64,000 nucleotides of DNA from Citromicrobium bathyomarinum (GCA_001306305.2 CP155577.1:3234987-3298986), one strand, 5' to 3'. Shown: positions 50,963 through 61,449, counted from the stretch's first letter. Made by a program: numbers and translations. The notes: generated by a model from the sequence alone, not told the origin.

Positions 50963-52060
50963 ATGAACCGATTCTTCCTGCTGATCGCCGCCCTGTGCGC
51001 CTTCGCCCTGCCCGCGAATGCGTCGGCAGAGCGTGTGCGCGACATCGGCCAGTTCCAGTCGGTCCGCTCCAACCAGCTGACCGGTTACGGCATCGTGGTC
51101 GGGCTCGATGGCACGGGCGACGACAATTTCGCCTACGCTACCCAGGCGATGCGCGGCGTCTCGGGCCGGCTCGGCCTGCAACTGCCGCCCGGGGTCAATC
51201 CGGCGCTCAAGAACGCCGCCGCCGTCATCATCACCGCCGAACTGCCCGCCTTCGCCAAGCCCGGCCAGAAGATCGACATCACCGTCTCGACCATCGGCAA
51301 GGCCAAGTCCTTGCGCGGTGGCGCGCTGATCCTGACCCCGCTGTATGGCGCGGATGGAGAGATCTACGCGATGGCGCAGGGCAACCTGACTGTCGGTGGC
51401 CTTGGCATCTCCGCCAATGACGGCTCGAAGCTGACCGTCAACGTGCCGACCGTGGGCCGCATCTCCGACGGGGCCAGCGTGGAACGCGCGGTCAGCACCA
51501 ATTTCGACTTCAGCGAAGTGCTGCGCTGGAACATGTTCAACGCCGACTTCCTCACCATCAGCCGCGTGCGCGATGCGATCAATGATCGCTTTCCGGGCAT
51601 GGCGCGGATCGAGGATGCGGTGACGCTCGCGCTGATGCTGCCGCCCGGTGCCGATACCCGCGCAACGCTGATGGCCGAGATCGAGATGCTCGACATCACA
51701 CCCGCAGAGCGCGCGGCCAAGGTGATCGTCAACTCCCGCACCGGCACGATCGTGATCTCCAGCGCGGTGCGCCTCGCGCCCGCTGCGGTCAGCCACGGCA
51801 GCCTGGTGGTGCGGATCGACGAGGACCCCACGATCGTCCAGCCCGCACCCTTCTCTCGCGGGCAGACCGCGCTGGAGCCGAACAGCAACATCGAGGCACG
51901 CCAGAGCGGCGGCTACGTCACCGCGCTGCCGGGCGGGGCCAACCTCGCCGATGTGGTCGATGCGCTCAACATGCTGGGTGCAAGCCCGGCGGATCTGGTC
52001 GCGATCCTCGAAGCGCTCAAGCAGGCAGGCTCGCTGACCGCCGAGGTGGTGATCATATGA
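50963..52060 (+). CDS. flgI: Flagellar P-ring protein FlgI
   Basis: 365 residues from the ATG at 50963, giving a signal peptide ending ANASA. ERVRDIGQFQSVRSNQLTGYGIVVGLDGTGDD, MLPPGADTRATLMAEIEMLDITP and the C-terminal GANLADVVDALNMLGASPADLVAILEALKQAGSLTAEVVII are typical. It forms the P ring in the peptidoglycan layer, helped by FlgA (45 kb, other strand). Confidence 0.97.
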   Translation: MNRFFLLIAALCAFALPANASAERVRDIGQFQSVRSNQLTGYGIVVGLDGTGDDNFAYATQAMRGVSGRLGLQLPPGVNPALKNAAAVIITAELPAFAKPGQKIDITVSTIGKAKSLRGGALILTPLYGADGEIYAMAQGNLTVGGLGISANDGSKLTVNVPTVGRISDGASVERAVSTNFDFSEVLRWNMFNADFLTISRVRDAINDRFPGMARIEDAVTLALMLPPGADTRATLMAEIEMLDITPAERAAKVIVNSRTGTIVISSAVRLAPAAVSHGSLVVRIDEDPTIVQPAPFSRGQTALEPNSNIEARQSGGYVTALPGGANLADVVDALNMLGASPADLVAILEALKQAGSLTAEVVII

Positions 52061-52392
52061 GCGCGCTCGCCCCGATGGATTTCTCGCTCACCCGCGCACC
52101 GACCCCGCTGGGCGGTACGCGCAGCGATGCAGCCGATAAGCGCGCCGAGCTGCGCGAGGCGGCGCAGGCGTTCGAGGCGGTGCTGCTGCGCCAGATGCTG
52201 GCCAGCGCGCGCAAGACCGATTTCGGCGGCAACGACCTTTTCGAAGGCAGCGACGATACCTTCACCGAAATGCGCGACGAGCGCTTTGCCGATCTGACCG
52301 CGAAATCGGGCCAGCTCGGTTTCGCCGACGCGATCGAACGGCAGCTTGAACGCTTCCTCCCCGCTCAACCCGAACCGGAAGACAAGGGATAA
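52057..52392 (+). CDS. flgJ: Rod-binding protein FlgJ, N-terminal domain only
   Basis: 111 residues, ATGA overlap with flgI. ELREAAQAFEAVLLRQMLASARKTDFGGNDLFEGSDDTFTEMRDERFADLTAKSGQLGFADAIERQL matches the rod-binding half of FlgJ. The C-terminal muramidase of the enteric protein is missing, as in many alphaproteobacteria; the separate transglycosylase at 43-44 kb probably supplies it. FlgJ caps the growing rod. Confidence 0.9.
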   Translation: MSALAPMDFSLTRAPTPLGGTRSDAADKRAELREAAQAFEAVLLRQMLASARKTDFGGNDLFEGSDDTFTEMRDERFADLTAKSGQLGFADAIERQLERFLPAQPEPEDKG

Positions 52393-53732
52393 TGGCCTCC
52401 GATCTCCTCTCCATCGGCGCCAGTGGCGCACGCGCAGCACGCGCCGCGCTCGAAGTGACGGCGAACAACATCGCCAACGCGTCGAGCGATGGTTACGTGC
52501 GCCGGTCGGTCCGGATCGAAGAGGTCTCGGGCGGCAGCATCGCGGGGCGTGGCGGCGACGTGTCGGTTTCCGGCTCGCGCATCGCGCAGGTCCGCCGCAA
52601 CGCCGATGCCTTCCGCCAGGCGGAACTGCGCCGGACCAATGCCGACCTGCAACGCGCCAATGTGGAGCTGGGCGGCCTGCAGAATATCGAGGCGGCGGTC
52701 GAACAGTCGGGCCTGTTCGATTCGATCGTCGAGTTCGAGGCCGCGCTGCAACAGCTGGCGGGCGATCCGACCGACAGCGCCCGGCGCGCGGCGGTGCTCG
52801 GGCAGGCGGAAACGCTGGCCAGCAAGTTCAACATCACCGCCTCCAGCCTTGCCTCGGCGGGCGAAGGCCTGCGCTTCGACGCAAACGCCGATGTCGACAA
52901 CCTCAACACCTATGCCGCCGAACTCTCGCGAGTGAACCTGCGACTGGCGCGCGCGGGCGCGGGCAGCAATGATCAGGCCGCCCTGCTCGACCAGCGCGAC
53001 AGCCTGCTCGAACGGATGAGCGGGTTTGCCAATGTGAACAGCTCCTTCGCGCCCGACGGGACCGTAACCGTGGCCCTCGGCGCATCGCCGGGCACCGCGT
53101 TCGTATCCGGCGGGACCGCCGCCACGCTGACCTCAAGCACGAATGCCGACGGCACGCTGGCCTTCGCAATCGACGGTGCGCCGTTCAATCCCGGCTCGGG
53201 CAGCCTGACGGGCGCTTCGCTCGCGCTGAGCGATCTGGCCGCCGTCGCCACCCGGCTGGACGGCATCGCCAGCTCCATCGCCACCGCGATCAACACCGCG
53301 CAGGCCAACGGGGTCGCGCTGGACGGAACCGCTGGCCAGCCGATCTTTTCCGGCACCACCGCTGCCACGCTGCGCGTCGCGATGGTGAGTGGCGCAGGTC
53401 TCGCCACCGCCCCCGCGGGATCGCCCGCAGGCTCGCGCGACCAGCAGAACCTCGCCGAGATGCGCCAGGCGCTGAGCGCGGCCAATCCGGCCGAGGGACT
53501 CAATTCGATCCTGTTCGACATCTCCAGCAAGGTCGCCGGGCGCACTGTGACCCAGAGCGCGCTGGAAACCATCGCGTCCTCCGCGCGGATCGCGCTGGAA
53601 GAACAGTCGGGCGTCGATCTGGACAACGAAGCCGCAAACCTCATCCGCTACCAGCAGGCCTTCCAGGCCTCGGGCAAGGCGATGCAGGTGGCGAGCGATA
53701 TTTTCGACACCCTGTTGGGGATTGGCCGATGA
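52392..53732 (+). CDS. flgK: Hook-filament junction protein FlgK
   Basis: 446 residues; its ATG shares a base with the flgJ TAA. ARAALEVTANNIANASSDGYVRRSVRIEEVS at the N-terminus and SGVDLDNEAANLIRYQQAFQASGKAMQVASDIFDTLLGIGR at the C-terminus are the conserved ends of FlgK. The protein joins hook and filament outside the cell and is probably escorted by FlgN. Confidence 0.96.
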   Translation: MASDLLSIGASGARAARAALEVTANNIANASSDGYVRRSVRIEEVSGGSIAGRGGDVSVSGSRIAQVRRNADAFRQAELRRTNADLQRANVELGGLQNIEAAVEQSGLFDSIVEFEAALQQLAGDPTDSARRAAVLGQAETLASKFNITASSLASAGEGLRFDANADVDNLNTYAAELSRVNLRLARAGAGSNDQAALLDQRDSLLERMSGFANVNSSFAPDGTVTVALGASPGTAFVSGGTAATLTSSTNADGTLAFAIDGAPFNPGSGSLTGASLALSDLAAVATRLDGIASSIATAINTAQANGVALDGTAGQPIFSGTTAATLRVAMVSGAGLATAPAGSPAGSRDQQNLAEMRQALSAANPAEGLNSILFDISSKVAGRTVTQSALETIASSARIALEEQSGVDLDNEAANLIRYQQAFQASGKAMQVASDIFDTLLGIGR

Positions 53733-54649
53733 TTAGTCTTAGCACGGGTGCCTTCTACGAACGCTCCGCCACCCAGATCGGATCGCTGCGCTCGCGCGCG
53801 GAGAGCCTGCAAAAACAGATCGGCACCGGAGAGCGGCTAGAGCGATCGTCCGACGATCCGGTCGCCGCGGCGCGCCTGCGCATGCTCGACCGCGAGGAGC
53901 GGGTCACCGCGGTCGATACGCGCAATGCAGACCAGGCCGAAAACAACATGCGCTTCACCGACGAAGCGCTGGGCCAGATCGCGACCATGATCAGCCGCGC
54001 GCGCGAACTCGCGCTGCACGCGGCCAACGCCACCACCAGCGACGATCAGCGCGCCTCTATCGCGACCGAGCTGGATGGCCTGCGCGAAAGCCTGCTGGGC
54101 CTTGCCAATGGTCGCAATGCCTCGGGCCATTCGCTGTTCGGCGGACAGGCGGTCGGCAATGCCTATGATATCGATCCGGTGACCGGGGCGGCGACCTATG
54201 CCGGCACGCCCACGCTCGACTTGGTCGAGATCGGCGAGGGCCAGACGATCCAGCCGGGGATGACCGGGCAGGACGTGTTCGCGTTCTCCGATGCGGGCGG
54301 CGCACCGACCGATCTGTTCGCACAGCTTGCCTCGCTCAGCACCGCGCTGCGGACGGGCGGCGCTGGCGCGGCGGATGCCGCGCGCGACGCGCTGACCACG
54401 CTCGACACCGGGTTCGACAAGGTCACCACCGCGCAGACCGTGCTCGGCTCGCGCATGGCCTGGCTCGAGATCATGAGCGAGCGGCGGGTCGATAATGTCG
54501 AACGGATTACGGAAGAACGCTCGGTCATGGGCGGCGCCGATCCGGCGGTCACCATGACCCGGCTTCAGGAAATGATGACCGTGCTCGAAGCCAGCCAGGC
54601 CAGCTTCGTGCGTCTCGCCAATCTCAACCTGTTTTCGATGCTGCGCTGA
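53729..54649 (+). CDS. flgL: Hook-filament junction protein FlgL
   Basis: 306 residues, ATGA overlap with flgK. SLRSRAESLQKQIGTGERLERSSDDPVAAARLRMLDRE is the flagellin-like N-terminal motif, and EASQASFVRLANLNLFSMLR the C-terminus. FlgL is the second junction protein. It is the last gene of the flgB-L run; motA follows after 27 bases and may be read from the same transcript. Confidence 0.94.
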   Translation: MISLSTGAFYERSATQIGSLRSRAESLQKQIGTGERLERSSDDPVAAARLRMLDREERVTAVDTRNADQAENNMRFTDEALGQIATMISRARELALHAANATTSDDQRASIATELDGLRESLLGLANGRNASGHSLFGGQAVGNAYDIDPVTGAATYAGTPTLDLVEIGEGQTIQPGMTGQDVFAFSDAGGAPTDLFAQLASLSTALRTGGAGAADAARDALTTLDTGFDKVTTAQTVLGSRMAWLEIMSERRVDNVERITEERSVMGGADPAVTMTRLQEMMTVLEASQASFVRLANLNLFSMLR

Positions 54650-54676
54650 TCGCGCTGCCTAGGGGGATACTGATTC

Positions 54677-55540
54677 ATGTACGCGATTATCGGCATCGTC
54701 ATTCTGCTGGTCCTGGTCTTCGGCGGCTTCGTCATCAGCGGCGGGGCGATGGGCCCGGTGCTGCACGCGCTGCCCTATGAAATGATGATCATCGGGGGCG
54801 CGGCGGTCGGCGCGACCATCGCCGGCAACTCGCTCGCCCACCTGAAGGCGATCGGCGGCGCGTTCATGAAGATCTTCAAGGGCCCACAGCATGACAAGCA
54901 GGACCATATCGACGCGATCGCGCTGACCACGCAGCTGATGAAGGTGCTTAAGACGGATGGCCCAGTGGCGCTGGAAAGCCATGTCAACGAGCCCGAAAAC
55001 TCAACCATCTTCAGCGCCTATCCCAACCTGATGAAGAACCACGCGCTGATCAGTCTGATCAGCGACACGCTGACGCTGCTCGTCGTCTCGTCCGGCACCC
55101 TCGAAACCCATGCGGTGGAAGAGGTGATGGACAATGCGATGAAGACCCATTTTCACGAGCTGCACGAGCCGCAGCACGCGCTCCAGACGCTGGCCGACGC
55201 GCTGCCCGCGCTTGGCATCGTCGCCGCCGTGCTGGGGGTGGTGAAGACCATGAGCTCGATCGACAAGCCGCCCGAGATTCTGGGCGAGATGATCGGTTCG
55301 GCACTGGTCGGCACCTTCCTGGGCGTGCTGCTCGCCTATGGCATGGTCGGCCCGCTCGCCACCCGGCTCAAGCAGGTGATCGAGCAGGACGAACAGATCT
55401 TCCATGCGGTCAAGCAGGTGATCATCGCCTCGCTCTACGGCCACCCGCAGCCGCTGGTGGTGGAAAGCGCGCGTTCCAGCCTCGGCCACACGGTGCGCCC
55501 GGGCCTGACCGAACTGCTCGACGCGCTGCGGGGTCGCTGA
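54677..55540 (+). CDS. motA: Flagellar motor stator protein MotA
   Basis: 287 residues, the usual length for a proton-type MotA. Four helices: MYAIIGIVILLVLVFGGFVISGG, YEMMIIGGAAVGATI, ALPALGIVAAVLGVVKTMSSI and GTFLGVLLAYGMVGPLATRLK, with PALGIVAAVLG and the conserved Pro residues near the channel. It forms the H+ channel with MotB and drives rotation against FliG. motB follows one base later. Confidence 0.96.
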   Translation: MYAIIGIVILLVLVFGGFVISGGAMGPVLHALPYEMMIIGGAAVGATIAGNSLAHLKAIGGAFMKIFKGPQHDKQDHIDAIALTTQLMKVLKTDGPVALESHVNEPENSTIFSAYPNLMKNHALISLISDTLTLLVVSSGTLETHAVEEVMDNAMKTHFHELHEPQHALQTLADALPALGIVAAVLGVVKTMSSIDKPPEILGEMIGSALVGTFLGVLLAYGMVGPLATRLKQVIEQDEQIFHAVKQVIIASLYGHPQPLVVESARSSLGHTVRPGLTELLDALRGR

Positions 55541-55541
55541 G

Positions 55542-56363
55542 ATGGCCGCCGCCAAGGGTGACAATCTCCCCCCGATCATCGTCAAGAAGGTGACGGTGGT
55601 CGAAGGCGGGCACCATGGCGGTGCGTGGAAGGTCGCCTATGCGGACTTCGTGACCGCGATGATGGCGTTCTTCCTGCTGATGTGGCTGCTGGGCGCAACC
55701 ACCGAGGATCAGCGCCGCGGGCTGGCCGACTATTTCACCCCCACGCTGGTCAAGGTCAAGGATAGCGGCGCGGGTGCCAACGGCCTGCTGTCGGGCGCAT
55801 CACTGACCGATGTCGACGACTATCCCAACCGCCAGGGGCAGACCGGCAACAAGGGGCTGACCGTGCCGCGCGATGCGATGGGCGGGCCCAGGGAAGCCGC
55901 GCGGATGATCGAGAGGATCACCTCGCGGACTAAGGACAGGCTCGAAAAAGACCCCCGGCTCGCCAAGCTGATGAGCCAGATCAAGATGGTCGACACCACC
56001 GAAGGCGTGCGGATCGACCTCGTCGACGATGCCGACTTCTCGATGTTCAACCTGGGCACCACTGTGCTGACCCGCGACGCTGCCGAGCTGCTCGCCGCGA
56101 TCGCACAGGCGATCGAGCCGGAGAAGCGCGAGATCATCGTGCGCGGCCACACCGACAGCCTGAAATGGAAGAACCCGGGCCGGATCAACAACTGGTCGCT
56201 CTCCGCCGGGCGCGCCGAGGCGACCCGCCAGACGCTGATGAACGAGGGCATTCCCGACGACAGCTTCCGCCGCATCGAAGGCGTCGCCGATACCGAGCTG
56301 CTGGTGAAGGACGATCCCGCAGATCCGCGCAACCGCCGGATCTCCATCGTCCTCGCGAACTGA
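55542..56363 (+). CDS. motB: Flagellar motor stator protein MotB
   Basis: 273 residues. A single helix with the essential Asp (WKVAYADFVTAMMAFFLLMWLLG), the plug region after it, and a full OmpA-like peptidoglycan-binding domain: IIVRGHTDSLKWKNPGRINNWSLSAGRAEATRQTLMNEGIPDDSFRRIEGVADTE and DPRNRRISIVLAN. It anchors the stator to the cell wall. This complete protein contrasts with the short MotB-like product at 45.5 kb. Confidence 0.96.
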   Translation: MAAAKGDNLPPIIVKKVTVVEGGHHGGAWKVAYADFVTAMMAFFLLMWLLGATTEDQRRGLADYFTPTLVKVKDSGAGANGLLSGASLTDVDDYPNRQGQTGNKGLTVPRDAMGGPREAARMIERITSRTKDRLEKDPRLAKLMSQIKMVDTTEGVRIDLVDDADFSMFNLGTTVLTRDAAELLAAIAQAIEPEKREIIVRGHTDSLKWKNPGRINNWSLSAGRAEATRQTLMNEGIPDDSFRRIEGVADTELLVKDDPADPRNRRISIVLAN

Positions 56364-56425
56364 GCCACTGCGCTCGTCCGTCGGCGGAGGCCCGCAAGGG
56401 AAACCACCGCCAGACGGGCGAGACA

Positions 56426-56557
56426 ATGCTTTACGCAATCGACCGCCTGAGCCGTTTCGAGAGATGGTTACGGGCAATGATCGCTCTTCACGCGACCAAC
56501 ATCGTTAATGCGGATGGTAAACATGAGCTTGCCTCGCAGCTCGTCCGCGCCCTCTGA
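56426..56557 (+). CDS. 43-residue hypothetical protein
   Basis: A short reading frame 62 bases after motB. The product reads MLYAIDRLSRFERWLRAMIA then LHATNIVNADGKHELASQLVRAL: an amphipathic basic helix and no known domain. GGCGAGA lies a few bases upstream of the ATG, a fair ribosome-binding site, and a terminator follows 20 bases after the stop, which fits a small last gene of the motAB unit. It may also be chance. Confidence 0.4.
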   Translation: MLYAIDRLSRFERWLRAMIALHATNIVNADGKHELASQLVRAL

Positions 56558-56577
56558 CCAGCCCTGTTCTTGAGGAC

Positions 56578-56597
56578 CGGCAGCGGGCTGCCGTTTT
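56578..56597 (+). terminator. Terminator of the flgB-motB unit
   Basis: CGGCAG (56578-56583), loop CGGG, CTGCCG (56588-56593), then TTTT. Short but well formed; it ends the plus-strand flagellar genes before the convergent flagellin gene. Confidence 0.7.
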
Positions 56598-57025
56598 GTG
56601 GCATGGGCATTCCCATCCGCGTTGCCACGGCGCACACTCCCCCTCCCCACCCGCAAGCTTGTCGAGCCGCTCACTGGTCGACGATGTTTCGCACACGATC
56701 CCACTCGCGGCCAAGTGCCTTGGTTCGTGCTGGCTAAGCAGCAGCGCGCAACGCCACGGTGCTGCAATGGTGCCGTGCCGATCGGGAGTGGGTAAGGACA
56801 CTGCGCCTCGATCGCGTCATGGCGCTGGCGATCTTTCTCCGCCGGGTGCCCTGATGTGCGGCATCGCGCTTGGCGCGTAGCGCACCGGAGCGCGCGCGCC
56901 TTGCCCGACCGTGTTCCCCAGCTCGACCGGATCGCCCGCCGGGGACGGAGGGCTGCGCCGAAGCGCGATCGCCGCGCGCCGGATGTCGCCCCGGGTGCAG
57001 CGGCCGAGGGCAGCGCATAAGCAAA
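56598..57025. other. Gene-free stretch between the motAB and fliC terminators
   Basis: About 430 bases with short frames on both strands but no start with a ribosome-binding site and no recognisable product. Composition varies along it, from AT-richer (56.6-56.8 kb) to very GC-rich (56.9-57.0 kb). It lies between two terminators facing each other, where a decayed gene or small RNA could sit, but I see no positive evidence for either. Confidence 0.4.
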
Positions 57026-57053
57026 TGGCCCGCCGCTCGAAAGCGACGGGCCA
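57026..57053 (-). terminator. Terminator of fliC
   Basis: On the minus strand TGGCCCGTCGCT, the tetraloop TTCG and AGCGGCGGGCCA form 12-bp arms (one wobble), followed by TTTGC. It lies 31 bases past the flagellin stop. Confidence 0.8.
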
Positions 57054-57084
57054 GGTGCCTTTGGTTGTGGTTGGAAGTGAGAGC

Positions 57085-57912
57085 TTAGCGGAGCAGCGAA
57101 AGCACGTTCTGCTGGCTCTGGTTGGCCTGCGAGAGCATTGCGCCCGATGCCTGGCTGAGGATCTGCGCCTTCGCCAGCGCAGTCGTTTCGGTCGAGTAGT
57201 CGGTGTCTTCGATCCGCGAACGCGCATCGGAGAGGTTGGTGATGTTGTTGTTGAGGTTGGTGACCGCCGATTCCAGCTGGTTCTGCGAGGCACCCAGGCC
57301 AGCGCGGGTGGTCGAAACGACCTTGATCGCGGCGTCGAACAGGGCGATGTCGCCAGCAGCCAGCGCAGTCACGTCGACAGCGGCGGCAGCCGCCAGATCG
57401 GCATCGGTCGTCAGATCGGTCGACAGGTCGATATCGACCGTGTCGCTTTCGTTGGCACCGGCCTGAATGGTCACGACGCCGGCCGTGCCCGCCGAGGCGT
57501 CGAACAACTTCTGGCCGTTGAACTCGGTGTTGCCCAGCACATTGCTGATCTGCGTGTTCAGCGCGTCCATTTCGGACTTGAGGTTGGCAAGATCGTCGGC
57601 CGAGTAGGTGTTGTTGGAGGCCTGAACGGTCAGCTCGCGCTGGCGCTGCAGCATGTTGGTCACTTCGTTCAGCGCGCCTTCTGCGGTCTGCGCCATCGAA
57701 ATGCCGTCGTTCGCGTTGCGGATGCCCTGCGACATGCCGCGGACCTGCGAGGTCATCGAAGTGGCGATGGCGAGGCCGGCGGCGTCGTCCTTGGCCGAGT
57801 TGATACGCTTGCCGGTGGACAGGCGCTCCATCGCGGTGCCCAGTGCCTTGTTGGCCGACGACGATGCGTTGGCCGCCTTCATCGCGCTGATGTTCGTGTT
57901 GATAACGCTCAT
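57085..57912 (-). CDS. fliC: Flagellin
   Basis: 275 residues from the ATG at 57910-57912, preceded by GGGAG. N-terminal VINTNISAMKAANASSSANKALGTAMERLSTGKRINSAKDDAAGLAIA and C-terminal RIEDTDYSTETTALAKAQILSQASGAMLSQANQSQQNVLSLLR are the D0/D1 helices. The middle is short and Ala/Asp/Thr-rich (about residues 165-205), so surface domains D2/D3 are nearly absent, giving a small flagellin typical of alphaproteobacteria. flaF and flbT are not adjacent. It lies on the opposite strand to its neighbours, with a putative FliA site upstream and a terminator after it. Confidence 0.97.
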   Translation of the reverse strand: MSVINTNISAMKAANASSSANKALGTAMERLSTGKRINSAKDDAAGLAIATSMTSQVRGMSQGIRNANDGISMAQTAEGALNEVTNMLQRQRELTVQASNNTYSADDLANLKSEMDALNTQISNVLGNTEFNGQKLFDASAGTAGVVTIQAGANESDTVDIDLSTDLTTDADLAAAAAVDVTALAAGDIALFDAAIKVVSTTRAGLGASQNQLESAVTNLNNNITNLSDARSRIEDTDYSTETTALAKAQILSQASGAMLSQANQSQQNVLSLLR

Positions 57913-57977
57913 TTCCAAAGTCTCCCTGACAAAAAATCGCTGCCTCGGGGTGGATCGGTTCGCAGCAGCTGGGACCA

Positions 57978-58004
57978 AGACCGGCAGGGAAACGAGGAAG
58001 TTAA
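57978..58004 (-). promoter_or_regulatory. Possible FliA promoter of fliC
   Basis: On the minus strand TTAA (58001-58004), 15 bases, then GCCGGTCT (57978-57985), 66 bases before the flagellin ATG. It has the same layout as the element before flgM (TTAA-N15-GCCGnTCT). Both genes are expected FliA targets. Confidence 0.5.
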
Positions 58005-58147
58005 GGGCTGCGATCGGAAAGATTTATCGTATGGGTATTTTTACCGGTGAGGAAAACACGCCGACTAAAAGTAACCATATTTTGTGCGTCCACCGGCAAA
58101 AACGTGCCTCGACCAAAGGGGCATAATAAGGGTTGAACGGGGTCAGC

Positions 58148-59430
<1,283 letters not shown>

Positions 59431-59434
<4 letters not shown>

Positions 59435-59796
59435 ACCCCGTATCCGGCAATGGTGGCGGCGCGATCGATCAGGTGATGGCGCTGCGCCAGCAGATCATAG
59501 ACCGCACACAGGTGCTGCAGGAGCTGCACCAGGACAAGACTGCCGCGCCGACCGAGGCGCAGACCGCACAGGATAATGGCGGGTTCGCGGATTCGCTGCG
59601 CAGCGCGCTCGACGGCGTCAACGCCGCGCAGACGCGCTCGGGCGAGATCACCGCCGCCTACGAACGCGGCGAAGAAACCGACATCGCCAAGGTCATGCTC
59701 GCCCGCCAAGAGTCGGGCGTGGCCTTCGAAGCAACCCTGCAGGTGCGCAACAAACTGCTCAGCGCCTACCAGGAAATCATGCGGATGGGGGTCTGA
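59431..59796 (+). CDS. fliE: Flagellar hook-basal body protein FliE
   Basis: 121 residues, overlapping the activator stop. The N-terminus has VMALRQQIIDRTQVLQELHQ; FADSLRSALDGVNAAQTRSGEITAAYERGEETDIAKVMLARQESGVAFEATLQVRNKLLSAYQEIMRMGV is the typical FliE core. FliE links the MS ring to the rod. fliF follows after three bases. Confidence 0.94.
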
Positions 59797-59799
59797 TAG

Positions 59800-61449
59800 A
59801 TGGCCGGTCTGGTTCCCGCCAACGCGCCGCAAGGTGCTGCTGGGTCTCATCCACCCGGTCAAGGCTCCGTGCTGGAGCCGCTGATGAACGGCCAGGGCAA
59901 TATGGGCCAGCGCGCCCGTGCCTTCGCCGCGCAGCCGGTGGTGAAGAAGGCCCTGCCGTGGTTCGTCGGCATGGCCGGGCTCGGCATTGCCGCGCTGCTG
60001 TGGGCGACCCTCGCCCCCGGCCCGCAACGCGTGCTCTATTCCTCGCTCGACGATGCGAGCCGCGCCTCGGTGGTCGCCACCCTCGACCAGGCGGGGATCG
60101 ACTATCAGATCAATAACAACACCGGCGCGCTCAGCGTCAGCGAAAGCGATCTGTATCGCGCGCGCATGGTGGTTGCCTCCAACGGCTCGATCGCGGCGCC
60201 GGAAACCGGTGCCCAGATGATCGAGAACCTGCCGCTGGGCGCCAGCCGCACACTGGAAGGCGATCGCCTGCGCGCCGCACAGGAACGCGAGCTGATGCTG
60301 ACGGTGCAGGAAATCGACGGCGTCGAAAGCGTTCGCGTGCATATCGCCAAGGCCGAACGATCGGTCTTCGTGCGCGAGAATGTCGCGCCGTCCGCCTCGA
60401 TCATGGTCCGGATGGCTCCGGGCCGCGAACTCGCCGACAGTCAGGTCTCCGCGATCGTCAACCTCGTCGCCGGATCGGTGCCGGGCCTCTCGCCCGATGC
60501 GGTGCGCGTGGTCGACCAGCACGGCAAGCTGCTGACCGACAAGCGCGAGGGTGCTGGCAACGAACGGCTCGACCTGCAGACCCAGATGGAAGCCAAGCTG
60601 ACCGCGCAGGTCGACCAGCTGCTCTCCCCGATGATCGGGGCGGACGCCTTTTCCAGCCAGGTCCAGGTCGAACTCGACATGAACGAGGTCACCTCGGCGC
60701 GCGAAAGCTATGACAAGGACGGCGCGATCCGGCGCGAGACGACGCAGCAAAGCTCGACCTCGCAGGCTCCCGCCGCGGGCATCCCGGGGGCGACGGCCAA
60801 CACCCCGCCCGCCGATCCGCAACTGGCGGACCGCGCACCGCAGGATACCCCGCCCGCCGACGGCGCGCAGACGATGGGCGACACCTCCGCATCGCGCACC
60901 TACGAACTGGGCCGCGAAGTCTCGGTCTCCAACCTCACTCCCGGCGCGCTCAAGCGGGTGTCGGTCGCGGTTGCGATCGACAAGAACGCGATGGCCAATG
61001 CCAATGCCGCCGACATCAAGAAGATCGAGGAACTGGTTTCCGCAGCGGTCGGCGCGCAGGACGCGCGCGGCGACAAGGTCACCGTGATGATCCGCCCCTT
61101 CACCGAAGCGGTGGTCGACAAGCCGGCCTTCTACGAGACCGGCTGGTTCGCGATGGTCGTGCGCAACGCGGTCGCCCTGCTCGCGGTGCTGCTGGTGCTG
61201 CTGCTGGCGGTTCGCCCCGCGCTCAAGATGCTCAAGGGCAAGGGAGCAAAGGGCGACAAGGCAGGCGCAGACGCAGGCGGTGCCCATGACGCGGCGCAGA
61301 TCATGCTGCCTGCCAGCGGGTTCGACCGGGAAGACCTCGACGCGCAGATCCAGCTCGCCCAGCGGATCGCCCGCGAGCAGCCCGACGACGCGGTGCTGGC
61401 GCTCAGGCGCATGCTCGCCGAGCCGGTGACGAGTGAGGCCGCACGATGA
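59800..61449 (+). CDS. fliF: Flagellar MS-ring protein FliF
   Basis: 549 residues. First helix at WFVGMAGLGIAALLWATLAPG, then RVLYSSLDDASRASVVATLDQAGIDYQINNNTGALSV and SRTLEGDRLRAAQERELMLTVQEIDGVESVRVHIAKAERSVFVR, as in YscJ/FliF. A Pro/Thr-rich loop (about 310-360) precedes RTYELGREVSVSNLTPGALKRVSVAVAID. The second helix (GWFAMVVRNAVALLAVLLVLLLAVRP) and a C-terminal FliG-binding tail follow. FliF builds the MS ring in the inner membrane. It overlaps fliG by four bases. Confidence 0.96.
   Translation: MAGLVPANAPQGAAGSHPPGQGSVLEPLMNGQGNMGQRARAFAAQPVVKKALPWFVGMAGLGIAALLWATLAPGPQRVLYSSLDDASRASVVATLDQAGIDYQINNNTGALSVSESDLYRARMVVASNGSIAAPETGAQMIENLPLGASRTLEGDRLRAAQERELMLTVQEIDGVESVRVHIAKAERSVFVRENVAPSASIMVRMAPGRELADSQVSAIVNLVAGSVPGLSPDAVRVVDQHGKLLTDKREGAGNERLDLQTQMEAKLTAQVDQLLSPMIGADAFSSQVQVELDMNEVTSARESYDKDGAIRRETTQQSSTSQAPAAGIPGATANTPPADPQLADRAPQDTPPADGAQTMGDTSASRTYELGREVSVSNLTPGALKRVSVAVAIDKNAMANANAADIKKIEELVSAAVGAQDARGDKVTVMIRPFTEAVVDKPAFYETGWFAMVVRNAVALLAVLLVLLLAVRPALKMLKGKGAKGDKAGADAGGAHDAAQIMLPASGFDREDLDAQIQLAQRIAREQPDDAVLALRRMLAEPVTSEAAR

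Noticed and set aside
58096..58111. Sigma-54 site before fliC (GGCACGTTTTTGCC on the minus strand)
   Set aside because: The GG and GC pairs are 11 rather than 12 bases apart and the first T is missing; the TTAA-N15-GCCGGTCT element closer to the gene fits better.
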